64,000 bases of DNA from Nymphaea colorata (GCF_008831285.2 NW_022204507.1:930001-994000), one strand, 5' to 3'. Counted from the first letter of the stretch, positions 46,778-58,712 are shown. The notes: a model not told the origin generated them from the letters alone. Numbers and translations: made by a program.

Positions 46778-47718
46778 ATGAACGTCGAAAGAGCAAAAAT
46801 GAGCGATGCACTTCATGGTGACTCCACTGGTTCAGATTCACACCAGGTGATGTCTAATCCTTTTTACATTCACCATTCAGATAACCCTGGAAATATGTTG
46901 GTGCCGCAACCTCTCAATGAGGACAACTATGGTACATGGAGTAGGGCCATGTCTATGGCTATTTCGGCTAAAAACAAAACTGGTTTCATCGATGGTTCAA
47001 TTACGAAACCTGTGAAAACAGACCCATTGTATCCGCATTGGGTTCGATGTAACCATCTTGTGTTATCGTGGATTTTAAACTCCATTAGCAAAGATATTGC
47101 AACCAGCATTATTTATGCTACCACAGCAAGAGAGGTCTGGCAAGATCTAAAAGAAAGGTTTAACAAACGTCTTGCCACTAGGATATATCAAATCCAAAGT
47201 TCCATCTCTCGTTTACAGCAAGAAACTATGTCGGTGACCTCATACTTCACCAAAATGAAAGCTTTGTGGGATGAGTTGGGATCGTATTCTCCACTTCTTG
47301 AATGCTCATGTGGGGCGATGAGAGTCTATTCAGACCAGATTCAAAGGGAAAAAAGTATTCAATTTTTGATGGGGTTAAATGACTCCTACAATGCCATTAG
47401 AGGGCAAATTCTTCTCTTAGACCCTTTGCCAAATGTGATGAGAATTTATGTGTTAATCTTGCAAGAAGAAAAGCAACGGGAAGCTAGGTTCTTGAGTACA
47501 CCAAATGAAGGGACTGCTGCCTTAGCCGTTTCACAAACAACCCATGACAAGGTTGCCAATCGCGACACCACCAATTTCAGATTTCAGAAAGGTCGAGGAA
47601 GTCGGCAAGCTAGACCCACATGCAGTCATTGCGGTGGCATAGGTCATGTCAAAGAAAAATGTTTTAAGCTCATCGGATATCCTCCAGGACATCGATTCTA
47701 TGATCCAAACTTTAACCT
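46778..47718 (+). CDS. Copia gag (second element)
   Basis: The frame starts MNVERAKMSDALHG nine bases after the primer site. SDNPGNMLVPQPLNEDNYGT and WSRAMSMAISAKNKTGFIDG match the N-terminal Copia gag domain (Retrotran_gag_3 type), and CSHCGGIGHVKEKC at about residue 282 is a CX2CX4HX4C zinc knuckle. Similarity ends with GYPPGHRFYDPNFN (about 47,714). The open frame runs on to 47,854 but is out of frame with the family there; the real continuation is in the frame listed next, so a small frameshift lies at about 47,715-47,720. Otherwise gag appears intact. Confidence 0.85.
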
Positions 47719-49584
47719 GTGGTGGCAGCCAATGTTACATCAAATCAAATGGCTCCCAACGAGAGCATACATGGGCCAAATAGCATTGGACAAAACCTTA
47801 AAGAGGCAGCCCCAGCTTTTACGATGGAGGAGTACCACAAACTGCTATCACTAGTCAAAAATCAGACACCAAACGTCAACTTTGCAGGTAACGCTACCAC
47901 CTCAAAACTTGAATATTCTCCTTGGATCATTGACTCAGGAGCAAGTCAGCACATATGTACTGATCAATCTATTCTCAAAGAATTAAGACCTTGTGATACA
48001 CCGGTGACACTACCAAACGGTAAGGTGGTTTCTGTTTGTCATATTGGTAAGGTGTTGCTACCTAATTTTGATATTAACAATGTGTTAAATATCCCATCAT
48101 TCAAAGTGAATCTCTTGTTTGTTAGCGAGCTAACTAAAAACATGAATTGCTCTGTCACATTTTTTCCTAATTACTGTGTTATGCAGGACCTGGCGTCGAA
48201 GACGATGATTGGTAGAGGTGATGTAAGGGGAGGACTGTATATGCTTCAGCCAGAGACAATGGAACAAAACTCCTGCTTAGCTGTTTCCAGCCACGAGCTT
48301 TGGCACAAAAGGCTAGGACACCCTTCTTTGACGCGTTTAAAGTTAGTTAATGATTATCTTGATTTGAACCTTAAATTGAATGAACATTTTGTGTGTGATG
48401 CATGTCATCGTGCTAAACAGACTCGTTTAAAGTTTGATTTAAGTGAGATTTCGTCTACTCGCTCTTTTGATTTAATACATTGTGATATTTGGGGGCCGTA
48501 TGCCCAAGCTTCTCTCTCAGGCGCGCATTATTTTGTAAGCATTGTAGATGACTTCTCTCGTGCAACATGGATTTTCCTAATGAGACACAAATACGAAACT
48601 TTGCATGTCATTAAAAGTTTCTTTTTCATGATCAAAACTCAATTTGATTGTCAAATAAAAACTTTACGTTCCGATAACGGATCTGAATTTTTTTCTCAAG
48701 AAATAAAAGATTTTCTGTGCCAACAAGGGACCGTTCACCAACATAGTTGTGTGGGAACACCACAACAAAATGGTGTTGTAGAACGTAAACATCGGCACTT
48801 ACTTGAGGTAGCTAGGGCATTACGGTTTGAATCAAATCTTCCTTTTCGTTTTTGGGGAGAATGCATCTTGACCGCAACCTACTTAATTAATCGTATTCCA
48901 ACACCCAACACAAATGGAAAGACGCCTTTTGAAATTCTTTTTAAAAGAAAACCGCCTTCCAAACACCTTCGTACTTTTGGCTCCCTTTGTTATGCTACCA
49001 AAATAAGTCCCAACAAAGATAAATTTGGGTCAAGGGCATATAAATGTATTTTTATAGGTTATCCGGATGGACAAAAGGCCTACAAAGTGTATGATTTAGA
49101 ATCTGATAAAATTTTTACTAGTAGAGATATTGTTTTCTACGAGTATATATTTCCTTTTCATGAAACAAAGGACTGTGAGAGAGAAGTCGTCCTCCCTATG
49201 CCTTGTGATTTAGACGAAGATGCGTATGAACATCTTTCAAACTTACGAAACAACACACCTTTGGATAATGACCAAATCGATCATCAAGATCCTGATAGCC
49301 ACCAAAATGATAGTAGACCAAATTCAGTTGAAAACACTTCTCCTCAACGGGTTCTGGATGTCGATAGAAATGAGATTCAAATTGCTCCACCAAGATCAGA
49401 TCCCACCAACGTTGAGCCGGTTAGGAGGTCCACTAGAATCCGAAAATCCGTTCCATGGCTGAAAGATTTCCATTGTTCTCTTGTTCCATCACCATCAACC
49501 AATCACGTCTGCACGCCAGGACAAAAGAAAGGAACCAGGTATCCTATATCAAGTTACACCTCTTTTCAACACTTTTCTACTTAA
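47719..49584 (+). pseudogene. Copia protease and integrase (second element), truncated before RT
   Basis: This 621-codon frame has the protease active site WIIDSGASQHICTD (about 47,925), the GAG-pre-integrase zinc region HELWHKRLGHPS...CDACHRAK, and a complete integrase core with HCDIWGP, LRSDNGSEF and VVERKHRHL (D, D, E present). The tail RRSTRIRKSVPWLKDFHCSL and YPISSYTSFQHFST is the normal linker before RT, but a stop follows and the next DNA has no RT, RNase H or 3' LTR. Thus the element is cut off here. The ATG at 47,719 is only the first in the frame; the polyprotein begins in gag. Confidence 0.88.
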
Positions 49585-50105
49585 ACCCCTGCTAAATGAA
49601 GGAGAGAGAAAGAACAGGTGAAACAAACTGCTTCCTTTTTCTTAGCTTAAGAAGCCTTCTTATTTCGAGAATTTCTTCAATATGAGAGTCCCGATACTTG
49701 TTATTTTGTTCCTTGTTTATCAGCTTCTGAACAGACAGAGATGCTAAGGCCGATCGGCTTTACGAATCTTATTTCTCTCCATCCTTTTTTTCTCAGCTGA
49801 AACCATGAACGGCCCCAATCACCTTTACAATCATCCACAACTTGTCATTGCGAACCTCCAACTCCGCAATGATCTTAAATCTGCCTTTCTGAATTTTTCC
49901 CTTTCAGCCACACTTTTTTCCCTTTAACTTCATCCATTTTCATGATGCTAAACATTTATGCTATAATATGTTAATATTTTCTTTGGCATGTATATATAGT
50001 CTCTTTTTTAGTCGATGCCATTGCCATTTGTAATTTACTTATTCAGGGACAGCTCTCTCTCCGTGTCGGCATTTTTTTTTGCAATGTTTTTCCTTCTTCT
50101 GCTTT

Positions 50106-50136
<31 letters not shown>

Positions 50137-50406
50137 TACACAACAACGACGAATAGTATATTTAGGAATTGTACCCTTTTGGAACAACTGGAAACCATTC
50201 CTAAAAATATAAGTGGTTGTTCCTAATATGTTCCTAAAAATGGCATTCCTAATTATTATTAAGAATGGTCACGACTGTTCCTATCAGAAACAATTTTTCA
50301 TACGTGTTCCTAATAGAGAAATTTTCAACTACATTGCAACATGGATGTAGGACCAGTTACCTCGGTCGTTCTTATTACTTCATTAATCAATTTTAGAAAC
50401 AACTCC

Positions 50407-50476
<70 letters not shown>

Positions 50477-50500
50477 ATTAAACAAAAAATTGTGCAAAAA
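49585..50500. other. Non-coding spacer with TTCCTAA-rich part and simple repeats
   Basis: No gene was seen. A (CT)n-(CA)n compound repeat is at about 50,108-50,138. From 50,160 to 50,330 the word TTCCTAA or its relatives occurs about eight times, including GTTCCTAATATGTTCCTAAA, suggestive of transposon subterminal repeats. A compound (TA)n-(GA)n repeat lies at 50,411-50,474. Confidence 0.55.
50411..50474. repeat. Compound (TA)n-(GA)n microsatellite
   Basis: About eighteen TA units run directly into about thirteen GA units. Confidence 0.9.
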
Positions 50501-50799
50501 GTTTAATTGATAATAATATTACCGGCGAAAGGCCGGAATTAACTTCTAGCCGGCAGAATTCGCTCGTTCTTGAATATTTTGTTCGTCTTTTTGAGGCGAA
50601 TTCAATAGGCTGCTATTCAGAATCAGATCAAGGCCAGAGTGTATACTTTTCTGTAATTTTATGCTGCTGGACCGAGATACTAAGAGGAAGAGTCCGAGCC
50701 AATTGTTATTGATTTCCAAGGCTCTTCCATCGTAAGAACTTAATGAAACTTACTTAGATTAAGCCAAACGATTGAAAAGATGCTCCAAGACGTGTAAGA

Positions 50800-51346
50800 G
50801 CTGATCTAGGTTAGTTTTCACCGTGGATCTTCCGCCCTACTCTCGGGTATGCCGAGGGAAGAACAGGGATGAAGATGAATGCATCCCTAGACCTTTTCTT
50901 GTCGCAAACTTAAGAATCAAGAGGACTAACCTTTTCAGTCGTCGTTGTCGAAGCCGGTGGGGATCCAACGCCTTCAACCTTTCCTTCTCACGATTCGGCC
51001 TCTCAACTTCCTCGGGTTCAAGAAGAAGGTACCGAAACCTGGTTTTCTAAAATCAAGTGGGGGACTTACCGTGGACAAGAGGAGGGACCGCCGCCGGTAG
51101 GGGTGATCCGCCTAAAGCCTTCAACCTTGTACTGAGGCCTTCAATGACACCGGATCTTCAAGGTACGTTTGGAGGAAGTGGAGACGCCGCGGGAGCAAGG
51201 GGGCGCGAGGAGGAAGAAGACACAAGTCCGCTCGGGAGAGGGGAATTGAGGGAGACGAGAGGGAGAGACCTCGAGAGAGGAGAGAGAAGGAAAACGCCCA
51301 AATGGCCAAAATTCAATTCCATAGCATTATTTACATGATTAGAAAC
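50800..51346 (-). repeat. Diverged chromovirus LTR fragment, cut by the Tat/Ogre insertion
   Basis: The minus-oriented sequence follows that of the LTRs at 12.7 and 21.7 kb read in reverse complement, in the same order: GGACTAACC...GTCGTCG...GAAGCCGGTGGGG (about 50,925), CCGTGGACAAGAGGAGGGA (51,070), CCGCCGGTAGG, TGATCCGCCT, CTGAGGCCTTCA, CTCGAGAGAGGAGAGAG (51,270), CCAAAATTCAATT and TTTACATGATTAGAAAC (51,330). It is clearly diverged. It stops at 51,346, close to where the relative has its TATA-like box, because another element begins at 51,347. The left extent is uncertain and may reach 50,510. Confidence 0.7.
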
Positions 51347-54300
51347 TGTTTGCATCCCCAAAATTTTCTTCTGGTTTGATTTTTCTAGTGCTCCAAAAAA
51401 ATAATGTTTTATTTTGAAAATGAGAGAGAAAGAGACTCGCCCGTTGGTACGAAGATTGATTGTTCCCAGCGCCTTTGTCGGTGGTAATCTTTCCAAGGAC
51501 TATGTTTATTTTTTATGCATTTCATTTTGACTTAAACATCTTTTTCATTCTATATGCGGTGTAGAAAAATATTGAAAGTTTGATGTTTCAAACTTTTGAA
51601 AAGGTTCTTGAAAAATTACTTGAGAATGTGAAATATTTCGGGAAAAACTAGAATTAGGAAATCTTTATAAATATCATTTGAAAAACTTGAAAAATCATTT
51701 TGAAGTCACTTTAGTGTTCTCTTAAGACTTTAAGTAGGTTTGAGGTTTTGCTCTAATTCGGTTACTACCTAATTAGAGCTCAATCTCATCTTACTTAAGT
51801 TCTTTGGAGTAGTGCTTGTAGTCATTTATGATGTTAAGTGAATGTGGATGCACGAATGCATTGATCCTATATGATTATAAGAGAAAATCATTTATTTATA
51901 CCATAACATTCATCTACAAACATTCCTACCACAACATACATCTAAGATTTTTGTTTTAATAACTATCATATATAAGAAGGAAAAGTTTTTGAAAATGGAT
52001 TAGGGTTGTAAACCATCAAGCATGAATGTAATATTGGGTCATTACTTGATTTTTGGTCTTAGTGAAATCGACAGATAAAAAGATCATGATAGGAAAATGC
52101 TAAAACGAATGGAAAAGATAAAATACTCTCATAAAAAAAAAGAGAGATAGAAAATGATGTACATATACGTGTACATACCATCACATATGTACACATATGA
52201 AAGTTTGTAACAAATGATATTGATTTGGATAGGAAGAGTGATTTTTAGATGAAAAGAAAAATACATATACATATGTATATGTGTATGAATATGAAAATTT
52301 GTAAGAGAAGATATTTGTCTTGAAAAGAGAAATAAAAGATTCTAGAAGGATAAAATAAAACACATATATACATGTATTCATATATATATGAAAATTTGAA
52401 AAATATGGAAACGCAGAGAGAGGAAAAATGAAATCATCATGTGCACATATATGTATATAATATGTACAAACATACATATCTTCATGAGATTAAAAATCAA
52501 GACATGATTTGAAATAACCGACTTCAAGTTTGATGTAGGCCGAAGGGGAGATTGGACTCATGTAAAAGTCTAAGCTAAGTCTCTAAAGCCACATTAGAGA
52601 GGGTTCTTCCAAAAATATTTTGAAAAACATGATTTCAAATATATGGACATAAAACATAGTTATTTCGTTGGTTACAAGGAAATATGTTTTTTCTACCATT
52701 GGGTATGGATAAAAATCGAACCACATGATAAGGTTCTCATTAGGGTTTTTAATCGGATGGTTAGAAAGGAAATTAGCGCAAAATGACATGAAAATGCATA
52801 TTAACATATACATATTTGTGAGGGTTTTCACCGGGTTGGACAAGTTTCAACCTCAAAAATTAGCATAAGAATAAAGAGTCACAAACCACACTCTCATTCT
52901 CACTGTGCATTCACATATAAATGGAAAATCAAACAACTATGCATAGATAATATCCTAAAACAAAACAATATTCAAGAAATGAAAAAGAGTATGATTCAAT
53001 CACAACATGAAATATCATCTCATTTTCTCATGCTCCCAGTGCACTCTAGCATAGCTTTTGACTCTAAAATAGAGATTTGAGAGCTATGTCATATGGCCAT
53101 GTGGAGATGAAGAAGATAGAAAATGAGGAAACCAAAACAAGACCACATTCAATAGAAGTGAGAACAAGCTTCAATCATAAAATGAAATATCATCTCATCT
53201 TTTCATGCTTCCGGTGCACTCGAGCATAGCTTCTTGACTCTAAAATAGAGATTTGAAAACTATCTCTTATCGTCATGGGGAGATGAAGAAGAGAGAAACA
53301 ATAGAAAGAATGGAGTGAGATGTTAGTTACATACCTCTAAAAAAATACAATTTGAGGGAAAAATGATTACCCTTGCTTCGAATGATCCTAGACTCACCTT
53401 GAATAGAGTCCAAGGTGATGAAAAAGAGGTCTCTAATAAATCTTTGTTGCTCCCTCGAAGAGTTGTAGCTTGATGAAGTTGCTCCATGTTGGAAAAGAAG
53501 AAAAAAAATGAAAAGGAAAAAAGAAGAAAGAAATGGATGAAGGGAGTTGAAAACTCTAAGTTCTCATGTGAGAATGCATTAGAGCTTCTCCAAGGGCTAA
53601 CTCATTGCCCAAGAGGGGGATAATAGGGGTTTTTATGGAGAGTTTGGGAGTCAAAATTCAAAATTTGATTTTTTTGAATTTCATAGCATTTTCATACTAA
53701 TTTCAAATAATTTTGAATTATTTTCAATTTTTTGAAAAAAAAATGTTTGTATTAAGTATAATTGGTAATTAGGCCTGCAAATTCATTTTTGAGGTGTAGG
53801 TAGGCTAATGCCCATTTAAAACATTCAAAAATGCCCTTCAACAGTTGATTGTTGAAGAAAATGGGGCCTGCGCACTAGGCAGGCCCAGAAGGTGTCTTGA
53901 TAACAGGTGCGTGCAGGCAACGCATAGCGTGTTGCCATGCGAGCCCTGAGCGCGATCGCATGCTCACAAAAAGCGGTCGTGTGCTCGCAAAAAGCGATGC
54001 GCGATCGCACAATTGTTTGTTGCATGACTGCGCGTCGCGGGACGCGCAGATACCTTTTCTTTTTTAAAAAAGTATTATGAAATTAAGTGAAATAAAATAA
54101 TAAAATGAGCATAAAACTCCTTTTCTTTTTTGTTTAATTTATTTAAAAAGTGTATAAAATTGGTTTTTTCGTTATAAAAGAGTGGTCGGCTTTCAAAAAC
54201 ATATTTTGGTGCGAGGACAAAGTGTAAAACAAGAGAGAGGTCTCTACACGCTCGCTCGATGCTTATAGCACCAGACTTTGTTGTTTTGAACTTAATTTTG

Positions 54301-54427
54301 GATTTTGAATTTCAAATGCTTGATTTAGATCTGAACTTGGGGTTTAGATCTAATTTGGATCCCAAAAATTGGGTTTTGTGTTTTCGTAAAAGAGTGTAGC
54401 ATTTTGGAAAAATTTGGGGTGATTACA
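51347..54427 (-). repeat. 3' LTR of the Tat/Ogre element (3081 bp)
   Basis: In the minus reading it starts TGTAATCACCCC after the purine tract and ends GGATGCAAACA at 51,347. Its 51,347-51,950 part matches 63,446-64,000. The middle is AT-rich with ACATATAC runs (52,150-52,470), and two similar 140-base segments lie near 53,010 and 53,190 (CATCTCATTTTCTCATGC and CATCTCATCTTTTCATGC, each followed by GTGCACTC). No gene within it. Confidence 0.88.
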
Positions 54428-54441
54428 GATGCCCCTCTTTA
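54428..54441 (-). promoter_or_regulatory. Polypurine tract of the Tat/Ogre element
   Basis: On the minus strand TAAAGAGGGGCATC lies directly before the 3' LTR. Confidence 0.85.
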
Positions 54442-55137
54442 TTATTAAACTGGTGTTAGCCATACTTAGTGAAGCACCCTAGATTTTTCAAACAAAACAT
54501 GTGTAGAGTGATGTTTCATCTTAAATTGCAGGTTTAACCCCTTACCTACATGAGTTTGCCATATATTGAATTCAGGTTTAACCCTCCTGAAATAAGTTGC
54601 TTTGGCTTGCATTGTAGGTTTCACCTCATACCTATGTGGGTTGCCCTCACATTGCAGGTTTTACCCTTTACCTGCATGGGTTTGCTCTCAAATCTTGATC
54701 GATAATTGAAAAAAATGTCTTAGTGTAATTGTCATGTTTTACGACTGGGAATAATTGAGATTGAATGGTAGATTGAATGTGAAAACATAAATATTTGACA
54801 TTGATTGGAAAATGAATACAAGAGGACATGGCATAGAATTTCTTGAGGTAAAGGGCATTAACAGGATCGATAAGTTCCACCCAATCAGCATTAATTAGTC
54901 GATATGAATTACGGGGCAAGGCTTAATAACATACGGGCCTTCCTAGTTTGGTGCCTACTTACCACGTGGCCGTCCTTTGAGGTACACCACAGATTGTAAG
55001 ACTAAGTCATTCACTTTGAACTGTCTCTCAATAACTAACTTGGCTAACTGTTTGGCCACCCTTTGGCGATAAGCTTCAGCGTGCTCAGCCGCTTTTAGCC
55101 TCTTTTTATCTAGCAAATCGAGCTGCATTAGCCTTTT
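54442..55137 (-). other. Region between integrase and purine tract
   Basis: The minus strand continues the end of integrase for about 200 bases (54,930-55,137) in broken frames. From 54,442 to 54,720 there are repeated phrases of the type GGTTT(A/C)ACC...CCTACATG, on the plus strand at 54,530, 54,570, 54,625 and 54,655: a short tandem-like array of about 40-60 bases per unit. No other coding similarity seen. Confidence 0.5.
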
Positions 55138-56110
55138 TTACTGATATTGATTTAGAGGAAGCTCTATAAGAGAAGCAAACTTCAAAACAGGTTTCAACAC
55201 ATGTGATGGTAGAACCACTTCCGTTCCATAGACTAGTCCTACTGGAGTAGCATTTGTTGTTCGCATAGTGGTGCGATATGCCCATAGAACGTTATGCATC
55301 TTTTTATGCCAATCTCTTCTAGTTTCTACTATCCGTTTCGAGATACGGATCAGGATCTTGTTGGTAGCCTCCACTTGCCTATTGTCTTGGGGGTAATAAG
55401 GAGCTGAAAAGTGATGCATGATATGGTATTTGCTACACAACTGCCTCATCTTTTCATTCTTGAAATGAGTTCCGTTATCAGATACTATATTATGAGGGAC
55501 CCCAAATCTGCAAAGAAGATTTTTGTGAATGAAGGACACTACATAACACATTTCCACTGTTTTGAGTGTGACGACTTCTACCCATTTGGTAAAATAGTCT
55601 GTTGCAGGAAGAAAATACTTATGGTCATTGGAAGCTGTAGGGGATATTGGTCCAACTACATTGAATGCACACATTGAAAATGGCCAAGGAGATGTCACAG
55701 AATGCAAGTGAGATGCTGAAACATAGATTACTGGAGCAAGCAGTTGACATTCTTTGTATCTTTTGACAAATTGGTAACAATCTTTTTGCATAGTTGGCCA
55801 ATAATATCCTGCTGAAATTATCTATTTAGTGAGGGGTTTGTAACCAATATGGCCCCCACAGTCTCCTCGATATGACTCTTCGATCATGTCCTATGCCTCA
55901 TCCTCATCAAGGCACTGAGAGTATTCAGTACTAAATCCACATCTATATAGTACCCTTGCAAGAATAAAGTACCTCGCTGACATACGTTGAATTGCTTTTT
56001 GTTCATTTTGGGCATTCTAGTCATAAATTCTTTGCTTTCAATGTACCTTTTAATGTCATTATACCAAGGCGTATTCCCCTCTTGGATATGATGAACATGC
56101 TTCACCATTT
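55138..56110 (-). pseudogene. Tat/Ogre integrase
   Basis: The main frame (55,138-55,791) reads MQKDCYQFVKRYKECQ, YFTKWVEVVTLKTVE, GVPHNIVSDNGTHFKNEKM, APYYPQDNRQVEATNK and HNVLWAYRTTMRTTNATPVG, the usual integrase blocks. The first catalytic Asp is replaced (AFNVVGPISP where the family has a D before VIGP), while the second D (SDNGTHF) and the E (QVEATNK) remain. The zinc region (55,790-56,110) is damaged: the second His of HxxxH is kept but ESYRGDCGGH has Tyr for the first His, and KRYKEC has Tyr for a Cys, with several stops. Inactive. Confidence 0.85.
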
Positions 56111-56125
56111 CAAAAACACTGTGTT

Positions 56126-56458
56126 CTAATCTTTCAATTTCAAAAGAACAATTTCAAAAGAACGGATTGCTTTATTGGTTTGAAAGGAGATGGTGGACCC
56201 TAGACTATCGAGACCATCCACAATAGAGTTACATTCTTTTTTTATGTGAGCCAGTTGTACTTCTTCAAACTGACGGATTAAGGAGGAAGCGATCTCTTGA
56301 TATGGAACCAACTTTTCGTCTTTGACTTGCCATTCTCCATTCACCTGGTTGATGATAAGCTGAGAGTCACCAAAAACATGCACCCTTTTCACTTGAAAAC
56401 TCAATAAACAACGAAGTCTTTGTATGAGGGCTTCATATTCAGCCATGTTATGGTACAT
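56126..56458 (-). pseudogene. Second (archaeal-type) RNase H of the Tat/Ogre element
   Basis: MAEYEALIQRLRCLLSFQVK, VFGDSQLIINQVNGEWQVKD and FEEVQLAHIKKECNSIVDGL match the archaeal-type RNase H that follows the normal RNase H in Tat-lineage elements. The E of AEYEAL and D of GDSQL are kept; a conserved Asp near the end appears as IVDGL, which may also be in place. It would help remove the RNA strand or primers. Upstream codons are in a different frame. Confidence 0.85.
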
Positions 56459-56637
56459 GAAAAGTCAAGTTTCAAAGAATACGAGATCATTTCATCTTCT
56501 GAAGTGATGAGTAAAATGCCTATACTTGCTCCCATCACATTCTTGGATCCATCAAAGAACATCTTTCACACTGGGACTGATTTCAATCTTAAAACATGTT
56601 CATCCAAAAAGTCATCATTAGTTTTGATTTTCTCGTA

Positions 56638-57119
56638 TTAGAGAAAGTCTGCTAACTGATCGACAATTGCTTGTCCTTTGATTGACTTTTGGGGCACATA
56701 TTCAAGATCATATTGCATCAGCAAAACTTGCCATGTGGCAATGCGTCCATTAAGAAAGGGCTGTTTCAAGATGTACTTAAGAGGATTTAGCTTGAACAGT
56801 ATCTTGACCTCACAAGCTAACAAATAATGTCTCAACTTCTGATACATCCAAACCAATGCGAAACAAGTTTTTTCAATCAAAGAGTATTTCTTCTCGTATT
56901 GGTGTTAATGTAATAAATTACATGCTCGATGCATCTCTCTTCCTCATATTGTACCAAAAGCCTGCCACATGTTGACTCATTCACTGTTATGTAAAATAGC
57001 CATGGTCTACCCAACACTGGGGGTTTTAGAATTAGCAAATTTAAGAGGTATTTCTTGATCTTTTCAAATGACTGTTGGCACTCAAAACCCCATTCAAACT
57101 TGACACCTTTCCTCAACAA
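56638..57119 (-). pseudogene. Tat/Ogre RT connection and first RNase H
   Basis: Two overlapping frames give MLRKGVKFEWGFECQQSFEK, GRPWLFYITVNESTCGRLLV, IEKTCFALVWMYQKLRHYLL and FLNGRIATWQVLLMQYDLEY, then PQKSIKGQAIVDQLADFL. This is the RNase H attached to gypsy RT. The usual catalytic D position is VNEST here, so it is likely inactive, as is common when a second RNase H is present. The two frames meet at 56,877-56,880 with a frameshift. Confidence 0.85.
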
Positions 57120-57139
57120 TTAGTTCAATGGTTCACATC

Positions 57140-58032
57140 TCATTGGTAGATTGGAAATGAATCGTCTAATGGACTGGATTCACCCTTGCAAACTTCGTAG
57201 TTCCTTGATATTGGTAGGTGGTGGCATATTGATGATTGTTTTACCTTTGGTGCGATCCATCTCGATCCCCCTCTTACTGACCATGAAACCCAAAAGTTTA
57301 CCAGATTCAACTCCAAACACACATTTTTGAGGATTCAAACGGAGCTTGTACTATAAGAGTCTCTTAAACACCTGGGTGAGGGTCTCAATGTAGTCTTCTC
57401 TTACCTTGGATTTGATCAATATGTCATCGATATATGCATCTATGATTTTCTATATCTGGTAATGGAAGATAGTGGCCATGGCCCTTTGATAAGTTGCTTC
57501 AGCATTCTTTAACTCAAACAGCATCACCGTGTAACGAAAAGTGCCTCATGGTGTAGTAAAAGCGCTCTTAGGTTGATCCTTGACTGCTAATTTGAATTGG
57601 TTATATCTTGAATATCCATCCATAAAGGAGAACATGACATGACCTACAGTTGTGTCTACCAACAAATCAATATTCGGAAGTGAATAATCATCTTTCGGCA
57701 TGGCCATGTTCATGCCTCGAAAGTCGATGCGTAATCTAACTTTGCCATTTTTCTTGGGGACCACTACAATTATTAGCCAACTATTCGGGATCATTGACGG
57801 CACGAATGAATTTTGCCTTTAGCTGGTCTTCTATCCTCTCTTTTACAGGTCATTCTAGTTGATGATCAAGCTTGCACAATTTTTGTTTAACTGGTTTGCA
57901 ACTAGGATCTAAGAGCAAACGATGTTCAACCAACTGGGGGTCTAAGCCTAGCATATCTTCATAAGTCCAAGCAAAAGTTTCTTGGTTACTTATAATAAAG
58001 TCCACCAATCTTTTCTTCTTGTCTACTGACAA
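57140..58032 (-). pseudogene. Tat/Ogre reverse transcriptase
   Basis: Read from 58,032 downward: FAWTYEDMLGLDPQLVEHRL and DPSCKPVKQKL (pre-RT), then WLIIVVVPKKNGKVRLRIDF, MPKDDYSLPNIDLLVDTTVG and MFSFMDGYSRYNQFKLAVKD (57,546-57,803), the catalytic AYIDDILIKSK (57,411-57,440), and the connection region LELNLVNFWVSW with RGGSRWIAPKVK in a shifted frame (57,140-57,322). YIDD is present, but at least three frameshifts or stops break the enzyme. Confidence 0.85.
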
Positions 58033-58526
58033 ACTGGTACCAATTTAAAAGATTTTAGGATTCTCATTAGTTCCAATGTTAATCTCTTCAATTTGATAAT
58101 TAACTAAGGATGAGGGAGGTTATTGTTTTTTAATCTGAGTGAATTCTGGTAATTCTGACTCGGGTACTGTTATAGATTCCATTTTACTAGATGCTTCTTT
58201 GACAAATGCTTTTTGAGGGAACTTCTGAGGAAAAAGAACAAATTGAGACATGTTGAGTTCCGACATCCTGTAAAGAGGAGGATAAAGGAAAGAATTGGAC
58301 AAAATTACAATTGACAACAAAAGATTACTTGCATTCCATATAAAAAAAAAGTTCTTAGTTCATAGAAGGAGTCTTCTCATGAGACCAGACAAAAGAAGTT
58401 TAAGATTATAAAATTCACAGGAGGTTTTGAAACAAAGTTAAATACTATCAGCGCACAAGTTCTTCTTCAAATTTCTTCATGATATCCCAATCCTCTAGTG
58501 TTCATTTGAAAAGGGATACTAATCGG

Positions 58527-58712
58527 CTACAAGATGCCATTTTCGTTCTTCCCGAGACTAATAAATGGACGATAGCCACCTTTCAGAAGCAACTGAAATC
58601 CCTTAGGGTTTTTCATGAAATGAACATACAAGGGGTATTTCTGATAACTCAGATGACTACTTGAAACAGTATAAGCACTCGCGAATGATTCGCCTAGTTC
58701 CATGTTCTGCAT
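58527..58712 (-). pseudogene. G-patch-like remnant between protease and RT
   Basis: FQLLLKGGYRPFISLGKNEN followed by GIL resembles a G-patch, whose usual pattern is GY.PG.GLG....GI; here two of the glycines are changed. A G-patch between protease and RT is found in some Tat/Ogre and related elements and is thought to bind nucleic acid. The link from here to RT (58,033-58,526) is only readable in short pieces. Confidence 0.55.

Noticed and set aside
50823-51338. Arg/Gly-rich plus-strand frames of 75 and 93 codons
   Set aside because: The DNA aligns with the reverse complement of the chromovirus LTRs, so it is LTR sequence in minus orientation.
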